A stretch of 60,224 nt of DNA from Loigolactobacillus bifermentans DSM 20003 (lineage in GTDB: Bacteria > Bacillota > Bacilli > Lactobacillales > Lactobacillaceae): positions 1 to 60,224 of the forward strand of contig NZ_AZDA01000082.1 of NCBI RefSeq assembly GCF_001434575.1, read 5' to 3'. Shown one piece after another: positions 41,011 to 50,115 of the stretch (position 1 is its first letter; each line of letters opens with the position of its first letter). The notes under the pieces were generated by a model. That model was not told the origin of the DNA and made no database searches. It saw nothing but the letters and a program-made list of their open reading frames with translations. Both the position numbers and the translations under genes were made by a program.

Positions 41011-43464
41011 ATGGCAACTGAAATGACCTTATTTCCCGAAGAAAAAGCGCAACCCGAGGTAACAGGCAAAGTCAGCGCCATTTTTTTTCAAAATCCAGAC
41101 AATTTTTATAAAGTTTTGTTGGTTCAAGTTGAACAAGTGAACTTCGATTGGACAGATAAAGAGGTTGTGGTTACTGGCAGTTTTGGTGACATTAAAGAGG
41201 AAGAAAGTTATCGTTTTGTCGGTAAAATGGTCACACATCCGAAGTATGGCATGCAATTTCAGGCCAGTAACTATGAAAAAGATCAACCGACCACTAAGGC
41301 AGGCTTGATTGCCTATTTGGCAGGTGATCAGTTTCCTGGTATTGGTCAGAAAACAGCTGAAAAAATTGTTAGTGCGTTGGGCCTAGATGCGATTCAAAAG
41401 ATTTTAGCAGACCCAGCAGTCTTGAAAAATTTAGGTATCAAAACAGAACGCATTCAAACCTTAGTGGAACAGTTAACTAAGAATAATGGGATGGATCAAA
41501 TCATTATTGGCTTGAATAGCTATGGGTTCGGAAGCCAGTTGGCCTACACGATTTATGAAAAGTATCATGAAGAGACGTTGCAGGTGTTGGCCGAGCGTCC
41601 TTATCAATTGGTGAAAGACATTCCGGGAATTGGTTTTAAAAAAGCAGATCAAATCGCTGCGCAACAGCATATTGCGGCAGACGCACCTGAACGGATCCAA
41701 GCCGCTATTTTACAAGAGATCACAGAATTAACGCAAGCTGAAGGGGATACCTACACCCAGGCGCAGCCACTTTTGAATGCGACCTTGAATTTGTTGCGGG
41801 AAAGTCGGCAACAAGCCTTATCTCCTGATGCTGTTGCGAATCAAATGATTCAACTCGCTGATCAAGGGGATATTATCAGTGAAGATAATCGTATTTATTT
41901 GCGTCAGTTATACCGTAGTGAGTGGAAAATTGCGGAAAATTTACAACGCTTAATGAAAATGGTGTCCTTACCAGACTATGATGACGCACAGGTAGATCGC
42001 GAAATTCGTCGAATTGAGAAGCTTTTTAAAATGACCTATGGCGATTCACAAATTGCGACGATCAAAGCGGCGTTGAATAGTCCTGTATTTCTGTTAACAG
42101 GTGGCCCAGGAACTGGCAAAACGACCATTATTAATGCAATCGTCTTATTATTTGCGAAGCTAAATGACCTTTCATTAGAGTTAACCGACTATAAAGAAAA
42201 GCCGTTTCCAATTTTGCTAGCGGCACCAACAGGGCGTGCGGCGAAACGAATGAGTGAAGTAACTGGGTTACCGGCAAGTACGATCCATCGTTTATTAGGT
42301 TTAAACGGGCGTGAAAATGGGGATGTGATCACCAAAGATTTAGAGGGTGCCCTACTGATCATTGACGAAATGTCGATGGTTGATACCAGCTTATTTCGAC
42401 TATTGATGCAGGCCGTTTCTAATAATATGCAAGTTATTCTAGTCGGCGATCGGGATCAACTGCCTTCTGTTGGCCCGGGACAAGTTTTCAGTGATTTGTT
42501 AATGAGTCACATTTTACCAAGTTCGGAATTAACGGAGATCTACCGCCAAGATGATGGTTCTTCAATTATTCCGTTGGCCCATGCCATTAAAGGTGGTCGG
42601 TTACCAGCTGATTTTACCAAAAATCAGAAAGATCGTTCGTTTATTCCTTGTAGTGCTTATCAAGTGGCACAAGCTATCGATCAAATTGTGACACGGGCGA
42701 AATCCAAGGGCTTTACCAGCCAGGACATTCAAGTGCTGGCACCGATGTATCGTGGGGCTGCTGGGATCACAAAGCTCAATCTAGAAGTTCAGCAAATTTT
42801 AAATCCGAAAACAGGCCCCCGCCAAAAGGAAATCACATTTCGGCAGCAAACATTTCGCGTCGGGGATAAGGTGCTTCATTTGGTCAACAGTCCAGAGCTA
42901 AATGTCTTTAACGGTGATATTGGTGAAATCGTAGGCGTTGAATTGGCGAAGGACAAGGGCAATGAAGATAAAACGGATAAACTGACGATTCGCTTTGATG
43001 CCACCGAGGTGACTTATGGGCGGAATGATTGGTCGAAGCTCACATTGGCGTTTTGTACATCGATTCATAAAGCGCAGGGCAGTGAGTTTAAAATGGTGAT
43101 TTTGCCGATTGTGCACCAATACCAACGGATGTTGCAGCGTAATTTACTGTATACGGCGATTACGCGTGCACAAGACTTACTGATTCTAATTGGGGAGCAA
43201 GATGCGTTTGCAACAGCAGTGGCACATGAATCAATCAATCGCAAAACGACGCTACAACAACGGTTGCAAACTGTGTTTAATGGCGAACAACCAGTGCAAA
43301 CACCGGCTAAAAAAGAACCAGCTGAAACCGTAACTGCGACGCCAGTCGTGGCAATGTCTGAACCAGATCAGACGATTTTAACAACTGCGATGGTGGAACA
43401 GCGACAGGTAGATCCGATGATTGGTATGAAAAATTTAACCCCGCAAGATTTTAAAACAGCTTAA
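41011..43464 (+). CDS. recD2: RecD2-like ATP-dependent DNA helicase
   Basis: The 817-residue superfamily 1B helicase has the N-terminal OB and helix-hairpin-helix domains typical of RecD2 ('LIAYLAGDQFPGIGQKTAEKIV', 'LVKDIPGIGFKKADQIA'). It also has Walker A 'LTGGPGTGKTTIINAI', motif II 'LLIIDEMSMVD', 'LVGDRDQLPSVGPGQVF' and C-terminal 'IHKAQGSEFKMVILP'. RecD2 unwinds 5' to 3' without RecBC and acts in replication-fork stability and mismatch repair. The last 80 residues are a loose Pro/Thr/Ala-rich tail. ATG 41011 follows AGCAGGT. Confidence 0.95.
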   Translation: MATEMTLFPEEKAQPEVTGKVSAIFFQNPDNFYKVLLVQVEQVNFDWTDKEVVVTGSFGDIKEEESYRFVGKMVTHPKYGMQFQASNYEKDQPTTKAGLIAYLAGDQFPGIGQKTAEKIVSALGLDAIQKILADPAVLKNLGIKTERIQTLVEQLTKNNGMDQIIIGLNSYGFGSQLAYTIYEKYHEETLQVLAERPYQLVKDIPGIGFKKADQIAAQQHIAADAPERIQAAILQEITELTQAEGDTYTQAQPLLNATLNLLRESRQQALSPDAVANQMIQLADQGDIISEDNRIYLRQLYRSEWKIAENLQRLMKMVSLPDYDDAQVDREIRRIEKLFKMTYGDSQIATIKAALNSPVFLLTGGPGTGKTTIINAIVLLFAKLNDLSLELTDYKEKPFPILLAAPTGRAAKRMSEVTGLPASTIHRLLGLNGRENGDVITKDLEGALLIIDEMSMVDTSLFRLLMQAVSNNMQVILVGDRDQLPSVGPGQVFSDLLMSHILPSSELTEIYRQDDGSSIIPLAHAIKGGRLPADFTKNQKDRSFIPCSAYQVAQAIDQIVTRAKSKGFTSQDIQVLAPMYRGAAGITKLNLEVQQILNPKTGPRQKEITFRQQTFRVGDKVLHLVNSPELNVFNGDIGEIVGVELAKDKGNEDKTDKLTIRFDATEVTYGRNDWSKLTLAFCTSIHKAQGSEFKMVILPIVHQYQRMLQRNLLYTAITRAQDLLILIGEQDAFATAVAHESINRKTTLQQRLQTVFNGEQPVQTPAKKEPAETVTATPVVAMSEPDQTILTTAMVEQRQVDPMIGMKNLTPQDFKTA

Positions 43465-43467
43465 TTA

Positions 43468-43513
43468 AAAACGGACAAGCTTAGCACAACGAGGTGCTAA
43501 ACTTGTCCGTTTT
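43468..43513. terminator. Bidirectional terminator between recD2 and the lipid kinase gene
   Basis: 20-base arms (43468-43487, 43494-43513) pair with one mismatch around a six-base loop. Confidence 0.93.
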
Positions 43514-43517
43514 CTGT

Positions 43518-44462
43518 TTAAAAAATAAATTTCTGGTGCCGGACACTAAACTTAAAGTGAAAGGACCGCTTGCCAAGGTCTTCGCCATCTGCTTGACCAA
43601 ATTGTGGCGTTGTACTTTCAACCGTTAAGGTATCAGCCTGATAGTGGTGGACCGCTTTAAAACGTGTATGTAAATGGCCTGGCAGCATCATTAAAGCGAA
43701 TAAGCCAATAAAGGCAACGGTTGGAATCCGTTCGACAATCACGAGATCTAAGCGGCCATCGTGAAGTGTTGCCTGTGGCATAATTGGCACGCCGCCACCA
43801 AAATAAGGATGGTTGGTGGTTGTTACTAAAAAGGCCCGCTTAAATTGTACTTTTGTGGTTGGCGTTTGAATCTGGATTGGAAAGGACCGTTGTTTAAAAA
43901 AGGCGCCGATCAAAGATGCTAGGTAAGCTAATGAACCCAGATGATATTTATTTAAATAGCGTTTTGAAGCGGAAAGATTGGTTCGATGAACGACATGGGC
44001 ATCAAAGCCAATGCCGATATTATTGCTGAAAACACACCAATTATGGTTTTCGAGATTTTCACAAAAGCCAATATCAAGTGTGTGTTGTTGTGGCTGTGTT
44101 AATAAGTGTTGTAAGGCAGTTGTCGGTTCAAGGGCAATGCCTGCACCGCGGGCGAAATCATTGCCTGAACCGCAAGGAACATAGGCCAGCGTCACTGATG
44201 GATCAGGACGCTGGGCAACACCGTTTAAGGCTTCATGTAATGTGCCATCACCGCCAATAACCAGTAAAATAATTTGTGTAGATTGCTGATCTATAATTTC
44301 TTGTGCCAATTGATTGGCGTGCCCGGCATACTGTGTTTCATGAACTTGATACGTTACTTGGGCGTGATCCAATTGCTGCTGTAGCTTAGGCCAGACGATA
44401 TGTACCCGGCCACTACCAGCAAATTGGTTTAAAATAATTTCATAATGCTGACTTGCTGCCAA
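43518..44462 (-). CDS. Diacylglycerol/lipid kinase family protein
   Basis: The 314-residue protein has the catalytic-domain motif 'VIGGDGTLHEALNGV' near residue 72 and 'YVPCGSGNDFARG', followed by the beta-sandwich half ('GGGVPIMPQATLHDGRLDLVIV'). These fit DgkB/YegS/BmrU enzymes. A soluble diacylglycerol kinase would recycle diacylglycerol made during lipoteichoic acid synthesis. TTG 44462 is the start with GGAGG about nine bases upstream. RNase J lies upstream on the same strand beyond a terminator. Confidence 0.88.
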   Translation of the reverse strand: MAASQHYEIILNQFAGSGRVHIVWPKLQQQLDHAQVTYQVHETQYAGHANQLAQEIIDQQSTQIILLVIGGDGTLHEALNGVAQRPDPSVTLAYVPCGSGNDFARGAGIALEPTTALQHLLTQPQQHTLDIGFCENLENHNWCVFSNNIGIGFDAHVVHRTNLSASKRYLNKYHLGSLAYLASLIGAFFKQRSFPIQIQTPTTKVQFKRAFLVTTTNHPYFGGGVPIMPQATLHDGRLDLVIVERIPTVAFIGLFALMMLPGHLHTRFKAVHHYQADTLTVESTTPQFGQADGEDLGKRSFHFKFSVRHQKFIF

Positions 44463-44553
44463 AAGCGAGTCCTCCTTTTCACAATGTTCTTATTATAGCG
44501 ATGATATTTGTGGAAGACAAGCCCGAAAAGCAGGATACGGGGTGATGATGGTA

Positions 44554-44581
44554 TAAAAAAAGAGGATCCGAAAATCCTCTT
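44554..44581 (-). terminator. Terminator of rnj
   Basis: On the minus strand aagaggat/atcctctt forms a stem overlapping the stop codon, followed by seven T residues. Confidence 0.88.
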
Positions 44582-46262
44582 AAATCGTCACTAACATTGG
44601 TAAAATCATTGGGTGACGCTCGGTTTTATCAAACAAGAATTCTTGCAGGTCAGCAATAATGGCTTCGCGTAACTGGGCTTCCGTAACGGCTTCGTTATTT
44701 TTGAAGCAATTCCGAATCACCCGATAAATACGCCGTTGACCTTGATTGATCAATTCGCCAGATTCACGCATATAGACAAAACCACGCGATAGAATATCTG
44801 GTCCAGCCAGAACTTCTTTCTTTTTCAGATTTAAGGTGGCCACAACAATGACAATGCCTTCTTCTGAAAGTACTTGCCGATCATGTAAAACAACGTTGCC
44901 AATATCACCAATGCCACTGCCGTCAACATAAACATCACCAGCACTGAAATGGCCAGCAATTCGTGCCGAATCACTGGTTAAGGCGAGCACGTCACCATTT
45001 TGTAGAATAAACGTATGATCTTCAGGAACGTGGGTTTGTTCTGCTAATTCAGTGTGGATCTTTTGCATCCGATATTCACCGTGAACTGGCATGAAGAACT
45101 TAGGCTTCATTAACCGCAGCATGAGTTTTTGGTCTTCTTGGCCACCATGTCCAGAAGTATGCACGTTGTTTACTTTACCGTGAATAACTTCAGCACCAGC
45201 TTCGGCTAGTTCATTGATCACATGATTCACACTGGTGGTATTCCCAGGAATTGGGTTACTAGAGAAGACGACGGTGTCACCAGGCTGAATGGAAATCTGC
45301 CGATGTGTGCCGTTGGCAATCCGGCTTAGGGCAGCCATTGGTTCACCTTGCGACCCGGTACAGAGAATCAAGACTTCATTTGCAGGCAGATGATTGATCT
45401 CGTTGGCATCGACGAGCATTTCCTCAGGAATGTTCAAATAGCCTAAATCAGTGACGTTGACGATGGCATTTTGCATGGAGCGGCCAAAAACTGCAATTTT
45501 ACGGTTGTTTTTCAGTGCCGCATCCGCTGCTTCACGAATACGGGAAATGTTGGAAGCAAAGGTTGCAAAGATGATTCGGCCATCAATTTTATCAAAAATA
45601 TGTCGAATTGAGGTTTCCACAAAACGTTCGGATTTTGTAAAGCTTGGGACTTCGGCATTGGTACTATCTGACATTAAACATAACACACCGTCGCCACCTA
45701 ATTTAGCCATTTTTTGAAAATTAGGTGCAGGCTGATCACCAACAGGCGTCAAATCGAACTTGAAATCGCCTGTTTCAACAATCATACCTTGCGGTGTTTT
45801 AACGGCTACCCCTAACGTATCTGGGATAGAGTGGGTCGTTCTAAAGAAAGAAACACTGGTTTTACGGAATTTCAAAACGGTATCTTCGTTGATTTCATGC
45901 AATTCAGCATCTTTAAGTAAACCACGTTCTTCCAATTTGCCACGAATCAACGCCAAGGCTAAAGGCCCTGCATAAATGGGGAGATTAACTTGTTGTAATA
46001 GGAAAGGAATCCCACCAATGTGATCTTCATGGCCGTGGGTGATCACTAAAGCTTTGATTTTAGCTTGGTTTGCCATGACATATGAGAAATCAGGAATGAC
46101 ATAGTCGATCCCAAGTAAATCATCTTCAGGAAACTTGATGCCACAATCAACTAAGATAATTTCATCTTGAAATTGAATGCCGTACATATTTTTACCGATC
46201 TCACCAAGCCCTCCGATGGCGAAAACGGCAGTTTCATTATTCTTGACGGTCAGTTTTTTCAT
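44580..46262 (-). CDS. rnjA: Ribonuclease J (RNase J1 type)
   Basis: The 560-residue metallo-beta-lactamase/beta-CASP nuclease has '[17 protein letters not shown]' (zinc ligands), '[16 protein letters not shown]', '[11 protein letters not shown]', '[20 protein letters not shown]' and '[34 protein letters not shown]'. It degrades RNA 5' to 3' and also cuts internally. ATG 46262 has GGAG seven bases upstream and lies inside the end of rpoY, an overlap of 26 bases. The rpoY/rnjA arrangement is conserved in Firmicutes. Confidence 0.96.
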   Translation of the reverse strand: MKKLTVKNNETAVFAIGGLGEIGKNMYGIQFQDEIILVDCGIKFPEDDLLGIDYVIPDFSYVMANQAKIKALVITHGHEDHIGGIPFLLQQVNLPIYAGPLALALIRGKLEERGLLKDAELHEINEDTVLKFRKTSVSFFRTTHSIPDTLGVAVKTPQGMIVETGDFKFDLTPVGDQPAPNFQKMAKLGGDGVLCLMSDSTNAEVPSFTKSERFVETSIRHIFDKIDGRIIFATFASNISRIREAADAALKNNRKIAVFGRSMQNAIVNVTDLGYLNIPEEMLVDANEINHLPANEVLILCTGSQGEPMAALSRIANGTHRQISIQPGDTVVFSSNPIPGNTTSVNHVINELAEAGAEVIHGKVNNVHTSGHGGQEDQKLMLRLMKPKFFMPVHGEYRMQKIHTELAEQTHVPEDHTFILQNGDVLALTSDSARIAGHFSAGDVYVDGSGIGDIGNVVLHDRQVLSEEGIVIVVATLNLKKKEVLAGPDILSRGFVYMRESGELINQGQRRIYRVIRNCFKNNEAVTEAQLREAIIADLQEFLFDKTERHPMILPMLVTI

Positions 46263-46476
46263 TTGTGAACTCCGTTAAGTGATAGTTGGCACTCTTTTGT
46301 TCGTAGTCTAAATGATTGCCAGTTAATTCTTGAATGAGCTCAATATTATAGTTCGTGTTTGCCTGAATCGTCGCACGAGCTTCAATTGAATTTTCGGCCT
46401 CCATATAGAGGGTTTCGGTGGTTTCCCGCCGTGGGGCCTGATCTTTACTTTCTTGGTACAATACTTTATAAATCAT
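46237..46476 (-). CDS. rpoY: RNA polymerase epsilon subunit
   Basis: The 79-residue protein starts '[27 protein letters not shown]', the hallmark of RpoY (formerly DUF1447), a small subunit bound near the polymerase core in Firmicutes. It is usually about 70 residues; here the C-terminus is slightly longer because the frame runs into rnjA. ATG 46476 is preceded by AAAGGAG. Confidence 0.92.
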   Translation of the reverse strand: MIYKVLYQESKDQAPRRETTETLYMEAENSIEARATIQANTNYNIELIQELTGNHLDYEQKSANYHLTEFTNEKTDRQE

Positions 46477-46506
46477 GCAATAGTTCGCTCCTTTAAATTT
46501 GTTTAC

Positions 46507-46543
46507 CTAAAAAACCCACACAGGAAATGTGGGACAGATAATA
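46507..46543 (-). promoter_or_regulatory. rpoY-rnjA promoter -10 and 5'-terminal hairpin
   Basis: On the minus strand TGGTATTAT is an extended -10 (TATTAT at 46543-46538). The expected start point near 46531 falls at a hairpin CCCACA/TGTGGG (46533-46528, 46520-46515) that is followed by six T residues. The mRNA would carry this hairpin at its 5' end, as an attenuator or as end protection. Confidence 0.55.
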
Positions 46544-46669
46544 CCATTTTTGTGATCAATTACCGAACGATTGGTTGTGAAAACAACATGTACAGCAATT
46601 TTAGCATAGATTAAGAAAGAAGTATACCGGCTCGATTACTGAAATTAAGGTTTCTTTAGGATTAGCATT

Positions 46670-46687
46670 AAGATAGGGTTCTATCTT
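46670..46687. promoter_or_regulatory. Inverted repeat upstream of the 46743 gene
   Basis: AAGATAG-GGTT-CTATCTT is a perfect dyad about 55 bases before the start of the small membrane protein gene; possible operator. Confidence 0.35.
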
Positions 46688-46742
46688 GATTTATGGTACA
46701 TTAAAGCTAAGTAATCAGTGTTCAATAAGAGAGGTGAGCAAT

Positions 46743-47243
46743 GTGCTGATGATCGGCATCATTTTAGTTGTCATTTTTGTGCTTTTGCTAGGCTTTTTTG
46801 TGCATCGCAGCCGACAAAAGCGGGTACAGCTCATGCTGCAACGGAATGCACAACAGACAACCAATCAAGCTGTGACAGTCGCGTTAGTGGCCTTAACGAA
46901 ACAACATCCAGATCAAGTGAGTTTTTCAAATCAAGAAGTGGCGCAGTCACAAGTGAATTCAAAAATATGGGGACGAGGTGTCCTACTGTTTAGCTTTGAG
47001 ATCAGATTGCAACAACCGACTGTTGATCTTGTGACGTTAAAAGAACAGTTTGAAACAACCTTAAACCGTAGCGCTATCGAGCAAGGGTTAGTTGCGGCCA
47101 GTCAGCAGCTACAACCATTTGTGATTTCTGATAGCTGGCAGCAGGCGGGACAATGGCATGTTGATGTGGCCTTTACGGCGAATCAGGCCACTGTGAATTA
47201 TGTGCGTGATATGCAAAAAGTAACAACACCGACAGAAGCGTAA
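46743..47243 (+). CDS. Unknown protein with one N-terminal membrane segment
   Basis: The 166-residue protein is read from GTG 46743, six bases after AGAGGTG. An ATG at 46749 would be twelve bases away, and the longer frame to 46686 crosses the Shine-Dalgarno. Residues 2-20 are strongly hydrophobic ('MIGIILVVIFVLLLGFFV') and followed by Arg/Lys, so the remaining alpha/beta-looking domain is cytoplasmic. It has no motif that I know. It stands alone between the rpoY promoter and def. Confidence 0.75.
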   Translation: MLMIGIILVVIFVLLLGFFVHRSRQKRVQLMLQRNAQQTTNQAVTVALVALTKQHPDQVSFSNQEVAQSQVNSKIWGRGVLLFSFEIRLQQPTVDLVTLKEQFETTLNRSAIEQGLVAASQQLQPFVISDSWQQAGQWHVDVAFTANQATVNYVRDMQKVTTPTEA

Positions 47244-47246
47244 TCA

Positions 47247-47290
47247 AAAAGCACCTCATTTCACGTTATAACGTGAAATGAGGTGCTTTT
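47247..47290. terminator. Bidirectional terminator, near-perfect 44-base palindrome
   Basis: aaaagcacctcatttcacgt / acgtgaaatgaggtgctttt pair perfectly around TATA and separate the convergent genes. Confidence 0.95.
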
Positions 47291-47293
47291 AAG

Positions 47294-47848
47294 TTATTCA
47301 ATGATCAAATCACTGTCGTCCATGGTAAATGGTTCTTTTTTATCAATATGATCGTAGAATAAAATGCCATGTAAATGATCGATTTCATGTTGGCAAACAA
47401 TTGCTGGATAGTTCTTTAATCGAATTTTATGTTCGTTACCATCAACATCATCATAACGTAAAGTGATGCGATCATGACGAACAACATAACCAGGAACATC
47501 TTTGTCAACAGACAAACAACCTTCGCCTTCAGACAGCGCGGCACCTTGAACTGAATGGCTCACAATGACGGGATTGACGATCACATCTTTAAATAGGATC
47601 TCATTATCAGGGCCAGGTACTAATACGGCTGCCATTTGTAATGAAACATCAACCTGTGGCGCTGCCAAGCCAACACCAGCGCGTAAATGATATTTTTCGG
47701 CAATTTTAGGATCTTGGCTGTTTTCCAAGTAAAGCATCATATCTTCTGCCAATTTTTTTTGTTCAGCTGTTAAGGGGAACGTTACTTTAGCAGCTTCTGC
47801 CCGCAAGGTTGGTTTACCATCGCGGATAATATCTTTCATCTTAATCAA
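47294..47848 (-). CDS. def: Peptide deformylase
   Basis: The 184-residue metalloprotease removes the formyl group from new proteins. The three motifs are present: 'GVGLAAPQ', 'EGCLSV' (metal Cys) and '[10 protein letters not shown]' (metal His residues and catalytic Glu). The length and insertions are those of type II (Gram-positive) enzymes. TTG 47848 is preferred as start, since GGAGGT stands seven bases upstream. The longer frame to TTG 47863 begins at that signal. Confidence 0.95.
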   Translation of the reverse strand: MIKMKDIIRDGKPTLRAEAAKVTFPLTAEQKKLAEDMMLYLENSQDPKIAEKYHLRAGVGLAAPQVDVSLQMAAVLVPGPDNEILFKDVIVNPVIVSHSVQGAALSEGEGCLSVDKDVPGYVVRHDRITLRYDDVDGNEHKIRLKNYPAIVCQHEIDHLHGILFYDHIDKKEPFTMDDSDLIIE

Positions 47849-47984
47849 ACGGTTGACCTCCAATAATTAAACGTTTCGCTAGCAATAATTTTAGCATATT
47901 TTGCAGACAAACGGTGTCTATTGTGCCATTTTTCCAGCAAATTGACAACAAACTTGTTACAATAGGAAGGGAGGTTTGGGGCGT

Positions 47985-48911
47985 ATGAAGAAAAAAGTGG
48001 TAATTTATGGTGATTCAACTCAAGTCCAGCTAGTGGCAACGACTTTGATCAATGCTGATTTGGAATTGGATATTCATTTTATTGAGGATCATTACTTTAA
48101 TGAAGCAAATTTTAAGCAACTCATGGCGTTAAGTGTGTTAGCGCCTAATATCACGTTAACCCGCAGTCCAATGGCTTATTTTAAGGAAGCCGATCTCTTG
48201 CTACTGGTTGATTTTGTACCTGCTACATCAGATACATTAATGAAAGAATTTGTAACGGCTAATTTACCTGAGTTTCGTGAAATAATCAGTCATGCGATGA
48301 GTCAGGGGTTTGCAGGACAGATCTGTAGTTTACAAACTTATGATGAAGTTTGGACTTATTTAGCTTGGAAATTTTCAGGTTTGCCACAGCAACAAATTTT
48401 TGGCTTAGGGACTTTTACGGCAACCTTAGTCTTACAGCGGCTACTACAAGCTAAATTTCATGTAGGGGATCATGACGTGCGAACTTATGTACTGGGGACG
48501 TTTGCACAGCCGGCTATTATTTGGAGTCGGACGATGATTGGTGGTTTTCCTTTATTACGTTTGATTGCAGATGCACATAATGACTTGGATGCCACCTTGC
48601 TAACGGAATTGACACAACGCTTACAGGCGTTGTTGGCCCAGGATGCTCGAACGCTAGCTGTTAGTAGTTTGCCAAAACTACTGCAAGGTTTAACCCATGA
48701 AATCGGCTTTATTTCAGCATTAACAGTGTTGACTGAGACCAATGATCAACAATTAAGTTATAGTTTACCTGTTTATTTGAATCAAACGGGAACACGCGAG
48801 TTTATGACCGCTTCATTGACGGAGGCGGAGCAAGAAGCGGTGACGACAAGTTATCAACCTGGGCGAGCACTATTGACCCAAATTGAAACAGGTAAATTGG
48901 AAGGAAAATAA
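47985..48911 (+). CDS. Lactate-dehydrogenase-like protein lacking catalytic residues
   Basis: The 308-residue protein aligns by eye over its length with L-lactate dehydrogenase: 'FAGQICSLQTYDEVWTYLAWKFSGLPQQQIFGLGT' and 'RTYVLGTFAQPAIIWSRTMIGG' mirror well-known LDH stretches. The active-site residues are changed. The catalytic His in GEHGD becomes Phe in 'GTFAQ'. The Asp and Arg after SGT are gone ('FTATLVLQ'), the loop Arg is missing and the Gly-rich NAD motif is altered ('YGDSTQVQ'). It is therefore very unlikely to reduce pyruvate. It precedes a UPF0223 gene with no gap. GGGAGG is upstream of ATG 47985. Confidence 0.75.
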   Translation: MKKKVVIYGDSTQVQLVATTLINADLELDIHFIEDHYFNEANFKQLMALSVLAPNITLTRSPMAYFKEADLLLLVDFVPATSDTLMKEFVTANLPEFREIISHAMSQGFAGQICSLQTYDEVWTYLAWKFSGLPQQQIFGLGTFTATLVLQRLLQAKFHVGDHDVRTYVLGTFAQPAIIWSRTMIGGFPLLRLIADAHNDLDATLLTELTQRLQALLAQDARTLAVSSLPKLLQGLTHEIGFISALTVLTETNDQQLSYSLPVYLNQTGTREFMTASLTEAEQEAVTTSYQPGRALLTQIETGKLEGK

Positions 48912-49193
48912 ATGCAAGCAAATTATCAATACCCATTGCCGGAAGGTGTGACCACGGCCGAATTAATTAAAGTGACGGATTTTTATCAGCAAGTGGAACA
49001 GCTTTATGAGCGTCACTGTGATAGGGCAACATTTTTAGCTGCCTATCAGGCTTTTAAGGCTGTGATTCCGAGTAAAGCAGAGGAAAAACAACTTGATCGT
49101 GATTTTCAAAAAGAGTCAGGCTATTCAATTTACCGCGCGGTGAAGTTTGTGCAAACCCATCAACGGAAACAGTTAAAATATACGGACGCATAG
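48912..49193 (+). CDS. UPF0223 family protein
   Basis: The 93-residue protein ('YQYPLPEGVTTAELIKVTDFYQQVEQLYE ... ESGYSIYRAVKFVQ') fits UPF0223 (B. subtilis YktA), small helical proteins of unknown function common in Firmicutes. ATG directly follows the stop of the LDH-like gene with GGAAGGAAAA upstream. An inositol monophosphatase gene follows, as in other Firmicutes. Confidence 0.85.
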   Translation: MQANYQYPLPEGVTTAELIKVTDFYQQVEQLYERHCDRATFLAAYQAFKAVIPSKAEEKQLDRDFQKESGYSIYRAVKFVQTHQRKQLKYTDA

Positions 49194-49205
49194 AAGAGGC
49201 GAATT

Positions 49206-49991
49206 ATGGACATTCAGGCACTTGACCAGTTAGTGATGCAGTGGCTACAACATGGTGCAAATCGTTTGATTGCACATTTAGATGATCAGTTACAGGTAAA
49301 CACCAAAAGCGGCCGCTCCGATCTCGTTACGAACTTAGATCGTGAAACGGAGCAGTTTTTAGTGGGACAGATCAAACAGACTTTTCCAGATGATCAAATT
49401 TTTAGTGAAGAGGGATTTGGTGATCACGTACAGTCGTTGAAAGGCCGCGTTTGGTTTGTCGATCCGATTGATGGCACGCTGAACTTTGTGAAACAGCATG
49501 ATAATTTTGCCATGATGGTGGCACTTTATGAAGACGGCCAACCAGTTTATGGCAATATTTTAGATGTGCGTCGGCAACGATTTGTACATGGTGGCCCTAG
49601 CATGGGCGCTTATTTGAATCAGTTCAGAATTGCACCTGTGACACCACGACCATTGGCGGACGGTCTGTTTGGCGTGAATGGCCCAATGTTTGCGAAAAAT
49701 CGTTATCATGTCCAAGATATGGCATTGGCCAGTTTAGGAACCCGCGTGTTAGGCAGTGCCGGTTTGGAATTCCAACAAGTGGTGCTGGGAAATTCGATTG
49801 GCTATTGTTCTTATTTAGCACCTTGGGATGTTGCGGCTGGTCGCGTGTTGGCAGAAACTGTGGGGTTAAAAGTTGTTGTCCCACCAGAAAATGCGTTAAG
49901 CATGCTGAAGCGCGAATTGATTGTGACGACCAATGCGCAGGCGTTACAAGAAGTGCAACAGATCATGCAAGGGGATCACAACACAAAATAA
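49206..49991 (+). CDS. Inositol monophosphatase family phosphatase
   Basis: The 261-residue Mg-dependent phosphatase has 'SEEGFG' (metal Glu), 'WFVDPIDGTLNFVKQHDNFAMMVAL' and 'APWDVAAGRVLAE', the family's three signatures. In Firmicutes such proteins (YktC) hydrolyse inositol phosphate, NADP or other small phosphates; the substrate cannot be told here. GAAGAGGCG precedes ATG 49206. It is the last of a three-gene run before typA. Confidence 0.92.
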   Translation: MDIQALDQLVMQWLQHGANRLIAHLDDQLQVNTKSGRSDLVTNLDRETEQFLVGQIKQTFPDDQIFSEEGFGDHVQSLKGRVWFVDPIDGTLNFVKQHDNFAMMVALYEDGQPVYGNILDVRRQRFVHGGPSMGAYLNQFRIAPVTPRPLADGLFGVNGPMFAKNRYHVQDMALASLGTRVLGSAGLEFQQVVLGNSIGYCSYLAPWDVAAGRVLAETVGLKVVVPPENALSMLKRELIVTTNAQALQEVQQIMQGDHNTK

Positions 49992-50032
49992 TCAGTGAGT
50001 CACACTAAATCTTATATTTTTTCAGAAAACAT

Positions 50033-50060
50033 TTGTAAGTCGGATTTTTTCTGTTATAAT
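50033..50060 (+). promoter_or_regulatory. typA promoter
   Basis: TTGTAA (50033-50038), 16 bases, then TATAAT (50055-50060) with TGT upstream forms an extended sigma-A promoter. Confidence 0.7.
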
Positions 50061-50115
50061 TAAAAGTCGAGTGCAATTTACCAGAAAAAAACTGGCTTGA
50101 AAGGAAGAATATTCA

